A DNA stretch of 12,890 nt from JBGSWL01 sp041752455. GTDB taxonomy: Bacteria > Pseudomonadota > Alphaproteobacteria > Rhizobiales > Rhizobiaceae. The stretch covers positions 1 through 12,890 of the forward strand of contig JBGSWL010000083.1 of the NCBI GenBank assembly GCA_041752455.1, in the 5' to 3' direction. Position numbers and translations under genes: made by a program. Under the pieces are notes generated by a model that was not told where the DNA came from, did no database searches, and saw only the letters and a list, made by a program, of their open reading frames with translations. Of this stretch, positions 1 to 6,495 are shown piece after piece (position 1 is the first letter of the stretch; each line of letters opens with the position of its first letter).

Positions 1-1
1 G

Positions 2-340
2 CTGCGCCACGACAGCGCGATCCGCACGCTGGCGCGCGCCAGCGACATCGTGCTGGAAAGCGAGGCGCCGAAGGGGTCCGCGCAACTCGTCATCGGCGAG
101 GCCACAGCCTGCATCCCTCTCGGTGACCTGATCGATGTTGCTGCGGAAAAGGCGCGGCTGGAAAAGGCGGCCGCCAAGGCGCGCGACGAGGTGGACCGGG
201 TGGAAAAGAAGCTCGGCAACGAGAAGTTCGTCGCCAATGCCAAGCCGGAAGTGGTGGAAGCCGAACGGGAGAAACTGGCGGAAACGCAGGGCACCCTGCA
301 GGGGTTGCTCACGGCGCTCTCCCGCCTTGCCGATCTTTGA
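2..340 (+). CDS. valS: Valine--tRNA ligase, C-terminal end (5' partial)
   Basis: This is the last 112 codons of a gene entering from the left edge and ending in TGA at 338-340. ValS charges tRNA-Val with valine in the cytoplasm. What is visible is the C-terminal arm: a short stretch typical of the domain before the arm (IPLGDLIDVAAEKARLEK), then a long charged helix rich in K, E, R and A that would form the two-stranded coiled coil that contacts tRNA in this family. The pattern NEKFVANAKPEVVEAEREKL is close to the usual ValS ending, in which the second helix of the coiled coil begins. The catalytic core with its HIGH and KMSKS motifs lies outside the window, so activity cannot be judged. Assignment rests on the tail alone but the tail is distinctive. 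Confidence 0.9.
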   Translation: MRHDSAIRTLARASDIVLESEAPKGSAQLVIGEATACIPLGDLIDVAAEKARLEKAAAKARDEVDRVEKKLGNEKFVANAKPEVVEAEREKLAETQGTLQGLLTALSRLADL

Positions 341-349
341 CGGCAGCAG

Positions 350-385
350 ACAAAAAGATGGCCCGGACAGGGGGATGTCCGGGCC
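350..385 (-). terminator. Rho-independent terminator for the glsB-like gene
   Basis: A perfect 10-base-pair GC-rich stem (360-369 pairs with 376-385) has a six-base loop. Read on the minus strand, the stem is followed by ATCTTTTTGT, a U-rich tail. The plus-strand side has no T run, so it is directional: it serves the minus-strand gene ending at 414. It also lies 20 bases beyond the valS stop and could insulate the two converging units. Confidence 0.8.
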
Positions 386-413
386 GCACCGCACCGCCAT
401 CGGAGGGGACGGG

Positions 414-662
414 TCAGGTAGCGCGGCGTATGAAACCGAGGACCAGGAGGAAGATCACGGCGCCAATGGTGGCGGTGATGATCTGACCGATGATGGTCGG
501 CTCGGTGAAAAGTCCGGCGCGCGGCAGCAGGAAATGGCCGACCGCCGATCCGACGATGCCGACAACGATGTTGCCGATCAGGCCGAAGCCGTAGCCTTTG
601 ACTAGGACGCCGGCGAGAAGGCCGGCAACGGCTCCGATCAGGAGCCAGATCAAGATGGACAT
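414..662 (-). CDS. GlsB/YeaQ/YmgE family stress-response membrane protein
   Basis: This 82-residue, very hydrophobic, glycine-rich protein is of the transglycosylase-associated (GlsB/YeaQ/YmgE) family. It has three predicted membrane spans at about residues 2-21, 26-46 and 57-77, with the family's glycine-spaced second span (GNIVVGIVGSAVG). These are inner-membrane proteins induced by stress in many bacteria; their biochemical activity is not established. Length is normal for the family. The ATG at 660-662 is preceded on the minus strand by GAAGGAAG at a suitable distance. It lies 53 bases downstream of the csbD-like gene on the same strand with no terminator between, so co-transcription is likely. 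A strong terminator follows the stop. Confidence 0.85.
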   Translation of the reverse strand: MSILIWLLIGAVAGLLAGVLVKGYGFGLIGNIVVGIVGSAVGHFLLPRAGLFTEPTIIGQIITATIGAVIFLLVLGFIRRAT

Positions 663-715
663 CGCTATTCTTCCTTCATGTCAGGCAGTTTGCCGGCGGG
701 TGAGACCACACCGGT

Positions 716-913
716 TCACATCTTGTCGAAGAATTCGTCGACCTGCTTGCCGGCCTCTTCCTTGGTCACGCCATAGCGTTCCTGGATCTTGCCTTCGAGC
801 TGCTCGCGCTTGCCATCGATCTGGGCAATCTCGTCGTCCGTGAGTTCGCCCCACTGTTCCTTCACCTTGCCGGTCATCTGCTTCCACATGCCGGTGATCT
901 GATCCCAGTTCAT
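716..913 (-). CDS. CsbD family stress protein
   Basis: This small soluble protein of 65 residues matches the CsbD family (named after the sigma-B-controlled csbD of Bacillus). The signature is the opening MNWDQITGMWKQMTGKVKE followed by GELTDDEIAQIDGKREQLEGKIQERYG, a pair of charged helices, and an acidic C-terminus. The molecular function of CsbD proteins is unknown; they accumulate in general stress. The start is supported by AAGGAG about eight bases upstream on the minus strand. It pairs with the glsB-like gene downstream, which suggests a small stress unit. I looked upstream for a GGAAC motif, the -35 element of the alphaproteobacterial EcfG sigma factor, and did not find one. It is divergent from the Crp/Fnr-type regulator. 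Confidence 0.9.
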   Translation of the reverse strand: MNWDQITGMWKQMTGKVKEQWGELTDDEIAQIDGKREQLEGKIQERYGVTKEEAGKQVDEFFDKM

Positions 914-988
914 GATTTTGTCTCCTTTATTTCACTCGGGCCCCGAAGAGCCATGGTGCGGCCTAGCACGGACCGGGAAGCCCGCTTA

Positions 989-1019
989 TGTCACAGGACA
1001 TGACAGCCGAATTTATTCG
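989..1019. promoter_or_regulatory. Two adjacent inverted repeats in the csbD / Crp-Fnr divergent region
   Basis: The 170-base gap between the divergent csbD-like gene and the regulator holds two neighbouring dyads. One is TGTCA-N7-TGACA at 989-1005 and the other is CGAAT-TT-ATTCG at 1008-1019. Both have five-base arms, as expected of sites for dimeric regulators. Neither matches the FNR box TTGAT-N4-ATCAA. Operator function, possibly autoregulation by the adjacent regulator, is inference; short dyads also occur by chance. Confidence 0.25.
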
Positions 1020-1083
1020 CGTGCAAAGAGCGCGTATATTCTTGATCTGACTGCACGGATATTTCGCAAACACAGGGTGCCAC

Positions 1084-1872
1084 ATGAGTGCAGAAATTGA
1101 CTTGGCCTCCAACAAGCCGAAGATTCGTGTCGCCTGCGTGGAATGTCCGCTGCGTCAGCGCCCGGCATTCCGCCCGTTCAATGCCGAGGAACTCGCATTC
1201 GTCCAGAGCATGAAGCAGCGCGATGTGATGATCGAAGCCGGTCGCGACCTTTTCAGTGAAGGTGACGACAGCAAGCACCTCTACACCGTGCTTTCAGGGT
1301 GGGCGGCGCGCTACCGCACGCTGGACGGGGATCGAAGGCAGATCGTCTCGATCGCCTTGCCTGGCGATCTCCTCGGACTGCAAGCGGCGGCTTTCGAGAC
1401 GATGCAGCACGGCGTGACGGCGCTCAACACACTGCGGCTTTGCGCGTTTCCGCGCGGACGGCTGTTTGAACTTTATCGCAATCATCCTTCGCTTGCGCAT
1501 GATCTCGTCTGGCTTGCCGGGCGGAGTGAACGCATGGCCGACGAGCATCTGCTCTCGCTCGGCCGGCGCACCGCATCCCAGCGGATCGGCTACCTGATCA
1601 TGCATCTTGCGCACCGGTGCCGGGCGCTCGACCTGCTCGACACATCGGCGGTTGAGGGGAGCGGCTTCCGGTTCGAGTTGCCCCTGACCCAAAGCCAGAT
1701 CGCCGATTCGCTGGGCCTCTCGCTGGTGCATACCAACAAGACGCTGCGGCGGTTCAAGTCGCAGGGTCTTGCCACTTGGCAGGGACGCCTGGTGTCCATT
1801 CTCGATCCGGAACGACTCGCTGCGCTGTCCGGATACGATGAGGATGACACCATCCGTCGGCCGATTTTCTGA
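1084..1872 (+). CDS. Crp/Fnr family transcriptional regulator
   Basis: This 262-residue regulator has an N-terminal cyclic-nucleotide-binding-type beta barrel (about residues 33-130), a dimerisation helix (about 135-175) and a C-terminal winged helix-turn-helix (about 198-245). Supporting segments are SEGDDSKHLYTVLSGWA and IVSIALPGDLLGL in the barrel, and LTQSQIADSLGLSLVHTNKTLRR in the DNA-binding domain. Cysteines at 18 and 21 (CVECPLR) and at 120 sit where three of the four FNR cluster ligands fall. The fourth, FNR Cys29, has no counterpart, so a classical oxygen-sensing [4Fe-4S] cluster is doubtful. The recognition helix (VHTNKTLRR) also differs from the FNR E-SR pattern, so its targets are probably not FNR boxes. 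The start is backed by AGGGTG a few bases upstream. The ligand is unknown, and it stands alone as a single-gene unit divergent from csbD. Confidence 0.88.
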   Translation: MSAEIDLASNKPKIRVACVECPLRQRPAFRPFNAEELAFVQSMKQRDVMIEAGRDLFSEGDDSKHLYTVLSGWAARYRTLDGDRRQIVSIALPGDLLGLQAAAFETMQHGVTALNTLRLCAFPRGRLFELYRNHPSLAHDLVWLAGRSERMADEHLLSLGRRTASQRIGYLIMHLAHRCRALDLLDTSAVEGSGFRFELPLTQSQIADSLGLSLVHTNKTLRRFKSQGLATWQGRLVSILDPERLAALSGYDEDDTIRRPIF

Positions 1873-2031
1873 TTCCGGCTGCCGAATTGTGCCGATTGCC
1901 GGATTTCATGCGCATCGGAGCGTGGTTTCGCACTTGAAACGAGCGTCATGCATGAAAATTGGGCAAATGTGGTGAAACTGCAACAGGCTGCCGCTTTGCG
2001 CCGAAAAAGTGACGGTTTGCGCCTCCGCGTG

Positions 2032-2046
2032 ATGAAATTTATTCAT
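2032..2046. promoter_or_regulatory. AT-rich inverted repeat upstream of the FadL-like gene
   Basis: The dyad ATGAA-ATTTA-TTCAT lies in the only AT-rich patch of this intergenic region. It shares the nine bases AATTTATTC with the dyad at 1008-1019 upstream of the Crp/Fnr-type gene. That would fit a shared operator, but the match is short and could be chance. Confidence 0.2.
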
Positions 2047-2205
2047 TTTTTACCACGATATTCCGGCGCAAGGCTGTTTGCCGGCACATCGCAAACGATG
2101 GTGCCTGGCAGGCTCGGCCGGCGGGCGCAAAGCGAACGTGGAATGAAAAGGCGACGGGGTTGAATTGCCTGGCCATTTCGTTCCATGACTGATGTTGGTT
2201 AGTTT

Positions 2206-2210
2206 GGAGG
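2206..2210 (+). promoter_or_regulatory. Ribosome binding site fixing the FadL-like start
   Basis: GGAGG lies five bases before the ATG at 2216. The upstream in-frame ATG at 2192 has no such site, and starting there would put eight extra residues in front of a clean signal peptide. This decides for 2216. Confidence 0.75.
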
Positions 2211-2215
2211 GGCAG

Positions 2216-3364
2216 ATGTCCGCAAAGATCAAGACTCTTGCCATTGCGCTGGCAGCATCGACCTTGATGGTCGGCGCAGCAAATGCGGCCGGTTTCTCGC
2301 GTGGAAATGCGGATACCGATATCATTTATGAAGAAGGCAACTTCAACATCCGCGCAGGCGCTGTCTATGTCAGCCCGAGCCGCGGCTACGAGACGATCAA
2401 CGGCGCTGCGGCGACCGACCCGAATTTCGTTGAAAATTACGCGGTTCCGTCAGCAGCTATCAAGCTCAACATCACCGACAATGCGCGTTGCGCCGGGACT
2501 TACACGCAGGTCTATGGCGGCAACACCACGTATGGCCCGCAGAAGATCAATGCCGATCTGCTGATCATGGGCGGCATGCCGACATCGAACGCAACCGAAA
2601 GCGTTGATCTCGACGTGTCGGAAATGGCGCTGACCTGCGGTTATGGTGTCGATCTCGGCAAGGGCCGTGCCTGGATCCTCGGTGGTGTGTTCCTCGAAAA
2701 GTTCAACTACACGGAAGACACGATTTTCGGCACGTTGTCCTTTGATGGCGATCACACGCCGGGCTACCGCATTGGCGCAGCTTACGAGATCCCGGAAATC
2801 GCACTGCGCGCACAGTTGATGTATCGCTCATCGGTCACGCACACGCCGGACGGCACCTATCTCGGTGCTGTTCCGGGCGCACTCGCGCCCGGCCTCTATA
2901 CGACGACAGGGGTCGGTACCACACCGCAGAGCGTTGAATTGAAGGTTCAGTCCGGCATCGCCGCCGGGACACTGCTGTTCGCATCGGTCAAGTGGACCGA
3001 CTGGAGCGTCATCGACACGCTTGATTACGTGATCGCAGGCGTGGTTCCGAGCCAGAACGAATACTATTGGGAAGATGCCTGGACCGTTTCGGTCGGCGTC
3101 GGTCGCCAGTTCACCGACAACATCTCCGGTTCGCTGTCGCTGACCTGGGATCAGGGTGTCAGCACAGGCTACGACATGCTGACCGACACCTGGACGCTGG
3201 GAACAGGTGTTCGCATGAAGGGTGAGCATGGCGCGCTGTCGCTCGGCGGCGGGATCAGCTACCTGACAGCCGGATCGCAGGAAGCCGGCAAGGCTGACTT
3301 TGACGCCACGGTCGGCGGCGACTGGTCCTATGCGATCGGCGGCAATTACGTCGTCAACTTCTGA
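2216..3364 (+). CDS. OmpP1/FadL family outer membrane transporter
   Basis: This 382-residue outer membrane beta-barrel is of the FadL/OmpP1 (toluene_X) family, whose members admit long-chain fatty acids and other hydrophobic compounds. A signal peptide occupies residues 1-24 (cleavage after AANA, mature start AGFSRG). Then come alternating amphipathic strands with many Y, G, T and W residues, ending in the typical C-terminal aromatic (YVVNF). The region NADTDIIYEEGNFNIRAGAV resembles rhizobial members. Two cysteines, at 92 and 141, might form a disulfide. The length is somewhat below that of E. coli FadL. It is flanked by a long 5' region and a strong terminator, so it is probably monocistronic. 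The substrate cannot be told from sequence, and I infer no fatty-acid specificity from the name alone. Confidence 0.85.
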   Translation: MSAKIKTLAIALAASTLMVGAANAAGFSRGNADTDIIYEEGNFNIRAGAVYVSPSRGYETINGAAATDPNFVENYAVPSAAIKLNITDNARCAGTYTQVYGGNTTYGPQKINADLLIMGGMPTSNATESVDLDVSEMALTCGYGVDLGKGRAWILGGVFLEKFNYTEDTIFGTLSFDGDHTPGYRIGAAYEIPEIALRAQLMYRSSVTHTPDGTYLGAVPGALAPGLYTTTGVGTTPQSVELKVQSGIAAGTLLFASVKWTDWSVIDTLDYVIAGVVPSQNEYYWEDAWTVSVGVGRQFTDNISGSLSLTWDQGVSTGYDMLTDTWTLGTGVRMKGEHGALSLGGGISYLTAGSQEAGKADFDATVGGDWSYAIGGNYVVNF

Positions 3365-3387
3365 TCTCACGATCAACTGCAGCTTTG

Positions 3388-3419
3388 AAAAACCGGCGCT
3401 TTCGAGCGCCGGTTTTTTT
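3388..3419 (+). terminator. Rho-independent terminator after the FadL-like gene
   Basis: A perfect stem (ACCGGCGCT pairs with AGCGCCGGT) closed by a TTCG loop at 3401-3404 is followed by seven T residues (3413-3419). It starts 24 bases after the porin stop. Five A residues before the stem give it terminator character on the minus strand too. It separates the porin from ilvD. Confidence 0.92.
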
Positions 3420-3633
3420 GTGCGCGCAACAGTCTGATGCCACGGGAATTTTCAGCGCAAGACGCGATCTTGTGACGATTTGGCAACACTTATCGGCAAA
3501 GGATTTTGCTAGAAATCTGCCGGGGTCTTTTGCCCATATTCAGTCACAAACCACGCGCACCCAAAATGCGCGTCTGCCACTGCCGTGTGTCCGAACCAAC
3601 GACATGCTGCGGCCAGATACCAGGAAGCGATCC
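3420..3633 (+). promoter_or_regulatory. ilvD upstream region with a leader hairpin
   Basis: The 214 bases between the terminator and ilvD must hold its promoter. A perfect seven-base-pair hairpin (ACGCGCA 3553-3559, loop CCCAAAA, TGCGCGT 3567-3573) lies 60 bases before the start, with no U tract behind it. The one short frame I checked as a leader peptide (ATG at 3437, 12 codons) has no run of Leu, Val or Ile codons, so classical attenuation is not supported. TTGGCA at 3480-3485 could be a -35 element, but no good -10 was found at the right distance. Confidence 0.35.
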
Positions 3634-5358
3634 ATGAACAAGCCCGTCTTCGACAAGTCGAAACTGCCCAGCCGCCACACGACGGTCGGTCCCGAACGGG
3701 CGCCGCACCGGTCATACCTTTATGCGATGGGGCTTTCGGCCGAAGAGATCGGCCAGCCGCTGGTCGGCGTGGCATCGTGCTGGAACGAAGCGGCACCCTG
3801 CAACATATCGCTGATGCGCCAGGCGCAGGTGGTCAAGAAGGGTGTTGCGGCTGCCCATGGCACACCGCGCGAATTCTGCACGATCACCGTCACCGACGGC
3901 ATCGCCATGGGTCATCAGGGCATGAAGGCGTCGCTCGTCTCGCGCGACGTGATCGCGGACTCGGTCGAACTGACGATGCGCGGCCATTGCTACGATGCGC
4001 TGGTCGGCCTTGCCGGTTGCGACAAGAGCCTGCCGGGCATGATGATGGCGATGGTTCGCCTCAACGTGCCGTCGGTGTTCATCTATGGCGGTTCGATCCT
4101 GCCGGGGAATTTTCGCGGACGGCCGGTCACGGTGCAGGACGTGTTCGAAGCTGTCGGCATGCACTCGGTCGGCAACATGTCGGACGCCGATCTTGAAGAG
4201 CTCGAGCAGGTGGCTTGTCCGTCTGCGGGTTCGTGCGGCGCGCAGTTCACCGCCAACACCATGGCAACGGTTGCCGAAGCGATCGGCCTTGCGCTGCCGT
4301 ATTCGTGCGGCGCGCCTGCGCCTTATGAAATGCGTGACAAATTCTCCTATGCATCCGGCGAAAAGGTCATGGAACTGATTGCCCGCAACATTCGCCCGCG
4401 CGACATCGTCACGCGCAAGGCGCTGGAAAACGCCGCAGCCGTGGTTGCCGCTTCCGGCGGATCGACCAATGCGGCACTGCACCTGCCGGCGATCGCGCAC
4501 GAAGCGGGTATCGAGTTCGACCTGTTCGATGTCGCCGAGATATTCAAGAAGACGCCTTATGTCGCCGACCTCAAGCCGGGCGGCCGTTATGTGGCGAAGG
4601 ACATGTTCGAGGCCGGCGGCATTCCGCTTCTGATGAAGACACTCCTTGATCACGGTTTCCTGCATGGCGACTGCATGACGGCCACTGGCCGCACTTTGGC
4701 CGAAAACATGGAGCACGTCTCCTGGAACCCGGACCAGGATGTCGTGATGCCTGCCGACAAGCCGATCACGGTGACCGGCGGCGTCGTCGGACTGAAGGGT
4801 AATCTTGCCCCCGATGGCGCGATCGTCAAAGTCGCGGGCATGAAAAACCAGAAATTCTCCGGTCCGGCGCGCTGCTTTGACTCGGAGGAGGAGTGCTTCG
4901 AGGCTGTCTCCAAGCGCACCTACAAGGAAGGCGAAGTTCTTGTGATCCGCTATGAAGGACCGAAGGGCGGGCCGGGCATGCGCGAGATGCTGTCGACCAC
5001 CGCAGCGCTCTACGGGCAGGGGATGGGCGACAAAGTCGCGCTGATCACCGACGGGCGCTTTTCGGGCGCGACGCGCGGCTTCTGCGTCGGCCATGTGGGT
5101 CCGGAAGCGGCTGTCGGCGGGCCGATCGGCCTGTTGAAGGATGGCGACATCATCACGCTCGATGCCGTGAATGGAACGCTGGAGGTGGCGCTGTCGGACG
5201 AAGAGCTTGCGGAGCGCCACAAGCATTGGAAACCGCGCGAGACGGACTACCAGTCCGGCGCGCTTTGGAAGTATGCCGCCACCGTGGGTGAGGCGCGCTA
5301 TGGCGCGGTCACCCATCCGGGCGGGGCAAAGGAAAAGACGTGCTACGCAGACATCTGA
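3634..5358 (+). CDS. ilvD: Dihydroxy-acid dehydratase
   Basis: This 574-residue enzyme dehydrates 2,3-dihydroxy-3-methylbutanoate (and the methylpentanoate homologue) to the 2-keto acid, the third common step of valine and isoleucine synthesis in the cytoplasm. The Fe-S ligand cysteines are in their usual places: Cys56 (NEAAPCN), Cys129 (GCDKSLPGM) and Cys201 (CPSAGSCGAQF). Lys131 after GCD is the conserved lysine near the Mg site. The C-terminal motif DGRFSGATRG (about 473-482) carries the conserved serine thought to act as catalytic base. The start at 3634 is chosen because GGAAG lies at 3623-3627. The reading frame stays open upstream to 3385, including an ATG at 3604, but those starts have no ribosome site and family members begin near this point. 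The gene overlaps exoR by 19 bases. Related sugar-acid dehydratases share the fold, but length and motifs fit IlvD. Confidence 0.95.
   Translation: MNKPVFDKSKLPSRHTTVGPERAPHRSYLYAMGLSAEEIGQPLVGVASCWNEAAPCNISLMRQAQVVKKGVAAAHGTPREFCTITVTDGIAMGHQGMKASLVSRDVIADSVELTMRGHCYDALVGLAGCDKSLPGMMMAMVRLNVPSVFIYGGSILPGNFRGRPVTVQDVFEAVGMHSVGNMSDADLEELEQVACPSAGSCGAQFTANTMATVAEAIGLALPYSCGAPAPYEMRDKFSYASGEKVMELIARNIRPRDIVTRKALENAAAVVAASGGSTNAALHLPAIAHEAGIEFDLFDVAEIFKKTPYVADLKPGGRYVAKDMFEAGGIPLLMKTLLDHGFLHGDCMTATGRTLAENMEHVSWNPDQDVVMPADKPITVTGGVVGLKGNLAPDGAIVKVAGMKNQKFSGPARCFDSEEECFEAVSKRTYKEGEVLVIRYEGPKGGPGMREMLSTTAALYGQGMGDKVALITDGRFSGATRGFCVGHVGPEAAVGGPIGLLKDGDIITLDAVNGTLEVALSDEELAERHKHWKPRETDYQSGALWKYAATVGEARYGAVTHPGGAKEKTCYADI
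5328..5358 (+). promoter_or_regulatory. ilvD/exoR overlap with exoR ribosome site and GTG start
   Basis: AAAGGA, seven or eight bases ahead of the exoR GTG at 5340, lies within the last codons of ilvD, and the ilvD TGA is at 5356-5358. Ribosomes finishing ilvD stop 19 bases past the exoR start, an arrangement commonly associated with translational coupling. No separate exoR promoter is visible, though one could lie inside ilvD. Confidence 0.55.
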
Positions 5359-6143
5359 ATCCGGCCAGCCTTGGCGCGACGGTCGCTGCCCTCTGCCTGA
5401 CGGCAGCGGTGGCGACGGCGCAAGACGTCGACCTTGCGCCGCAACAGGGCTATGCGCCCGAGCCTGGCAACAAGGTGCGCATGCTGTTCCGTTTCGGCTT
5501 TTCGGCCTACAAGAATGGCCAGAAGGACGAAGCCTACCGCGCCTACAGCGAAGCGGCGGAACAGGGGCATCCGGGTGCCCGCTGGAAGCTGGCTCACATG
5601 TATGCGGCGGGCGACGGCGTTGCGGAAAACGACTACGAGGCGTTCAAGCTGTTCGAGGGCATCGTCAATTCCGGTGCCGCGCCGGAATCGCAGGAATCCA
5701 GCTACATCGCCGATGCGATGGTGGCGCTGGCCTCCTATGTCCGTCGCGGCATTCCCGGCACTCCGGTCAATGCCGATGCGGGCCGGGCTCGCGATCTCTA
5801 CTGGCAGGCGGCTGCCAATTTCGGCGAACCCAATGCGCAGTTCGAGCTGGGCCGGATGTTCCTGACAGGCGAGGGCGGCAAGGCCGATGTGCGTGTTGCG
5901 GCGCGCTGGTTCAATCTTGCGGCAGAAAAGGGCCATGCGGGCGCGCAAGCCATGCTCGGCTCGATGCTGTTCGAGCGCGGCCAGACCGTGCGCGGCCTGT
6001 CGATGATGACGGCAGCGCTCGGCAAGGCATCGCCGCGCGACCACGAGTGGATCCGTGCGTTGCAGGAAGAGGCCTTCGCGGTTGCAAGCGAAGCCGACCG
6101 GCGCACGGCGATGGTCCTGGCCGAGGATCTGGCCGCTCAGTAA
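5340..6143 (+). CDS. exoR: ExoR-type periplasmic Sel1-repeat regulator
   Basis: This 267-residue secreted protein closely resembles rhizobial ExoR, the periplasmic inhibitor of the ExoS sensor kinase. In rhizobia, ExoR with ExoS/ChvI controls exopolysaccharide, motility and host or acid response, and ExoR is removed by periplasmic proteolysis. A signal peptide covers residues 1-27 (cleavage after AVATA). Sel1-like helical repeats follow: about 52-105 (FGFSAYKNGQKDEAYRAY, EAAEQGHPGARWKLAHMYA), 124-157, and 163-210 (ELGRMFLTGEGG, NLAAEKGHAGAQAMLGSMLF). The tail has QTVRGLSMMTAAL and EADRRTAM, which I recall from ExoR. Length matches the roughly 268 residues of the Sinorhizobium protein. Start is a GTG inside ilvD; the signal peptide directly after it supports this choice. 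Other secreted Sel1 proteins exist, so the name rests on full-length resemblance recalled from memory, not on a search. exoS and chvI are not in this window. Confidence 0.85.
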   Translation: MLRRHLNPASLGATVAALCLTAAVATAQDVDLAPQQGYAPEPGNKVRMLFRFGFSAYKNGQKDEAYRAYSEAAEQGHPGARWKLAHMYAAGDGVAENDYEAFKLFEGIVNSGAAPESQESSYIADAMVALASYVRRGIPGTPVNADAGRARDLYWQAAANFGEPNAQFELGRMFLTGEGGKADVRVAARWFNLAAEKGHAGAQAMLGSMLFERGQTVRGLSMMTAALGKASPRDHEWIRALQEEAFAVASEADRRTAMVLAEDLAAQ

Positions 6144-6159
6144 CGCAGCAGCGTCCGGC

Positions 6160-6453
6160 CTATTGCATCCGCGTGGTCAGGCTCAGCGATGCCTGCGGGC
6201 AACCTTCGCTGACCAGCTTCCATGCGGTGTTGTTCAACACCCGGTCGCACACCATCAGCCGTGCCTCATCGGAAATGACAATGCAGACCGACCGGCCGAC
6301 CGGGATGTCGGCACCCTTGTAGCGGCACGTGCAGGGGATTTGTTCGTTTGTCGGGACCGGTTCGGCTGCAGATGCAAAGTTGTTTGTGGCGCAAGCAGCT
6401 GACAAAGCGCCAAGCCATCCGATCATCAAATGCGAGCGCGGTGTCCGGGTCAT
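6160..6453 (-). CDS. Small cysteine-rich secreted protein of unknown function
   Basis: This 97-residue protein has a probable signal peptide: basic start MTRTPRSHL, hydrophobic MIGWLGALSAACAT, and possible cleavage near FASA-A at about residue 29. The mature part of about 70 residues holds five cysteines (41, 43, 57, 69, 85) in the pattern IPCTCRYKG, VCIV, MVCDRVLNN, GCPQ. An odd number implies one free thiol, a metal site or an intermolecular bond. SAAC at 18-21 loosely resembles a lipobox, but serine at -3 makes lipidation doubtful. I recall similar short proteins (CTCRYKG, VLNNTSWK) in other rhizobia, so it is probably a conserved family without a known role. GGAG lies about ten bases upstream. 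It begins 42 bases after xthA on the same strand and may be the last gene of an erpA-xthA operon; it converges on exoR with 16 bases between. Confidence 0.75.
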   Translation of the reverse strand: MTRTPRSHLMIGWLGALSAACATNNFASAAEPVPTNEQIPCTCRYKGADIPVGRSVCIVISDEARLMVCDRVLNNTAWKLVSEGCPQASLSLTTRMQ

Positions 6454-6495
6454 GGATCAGCATCTCCGCAAAAGCGGATCATGCCATCGTTGGTC

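Larger units (their letters stand above)
1873..2215. other. 343-base gene-free region upstream of the FadL-like gene
   Basis: No convincing coding sequence was seen; short frames here lack ribosome sites and family resemblance. It contains a weak dyad just after the regulator (TCCGGC at 1874-1879, GCCGGA at 1898-1903) without a good U tract. It also contains a palindrome TCATGCATGA at 1946-1955 and an AT-rich patch around 2031-2060 with the dyad ATGAA-N5-TTCAT. It presumably holds the porin promoter and a long leader, but I could not place a confident -35/-10 pair. Confidence 0.5.

Noticed and set aside
1874..1909. Possible terminator after the Crp/Fnr-type gene.
   Set aside because: The stem is only six base pairs with an 18-base loop and is followed by TTTCATG, not a real U tract.
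1946..1955. Palindrome TCATGCATGA between the regulator and the porin.
   Set aside because: Ten-base palindromes occur several times by chance in 12.9 kb, and nothing nearby supports a binding site.
3437..3475. Short frame upstream of ilvD (12 codons) as an attenuation leader peptide.
   Set aside because: It has only one Ile and one Leu codon, no ribosome site, and no terminator hairpin behind it.
3385..3633. N-terminal extension of ilvD by up to 83 residues in the open upstream frame.
   Set aside because: The frame begins within the porin terminator, the upstream starts lack ribosome sites, and the extension would make the protein far longer than other IlvD. GGAAG sits before the ATG at 3634.
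3712..5316. Very long open frame on the minus strand opposite ilvD (534 codons).
   Set aside because: Its translation is rich in R, H, D and A with no domain resemblance, and the plus strand encodes a clear IlvD with all active-site residues. High GC at third positions leaves antisense frames open.
5171..6322. Plus-strand frame of 383 codons running across the ilvD end and exoR.
   Set aside because: Arg- and Gly-rich out-of-frame reading of two recognised genes, with no family resemblance.
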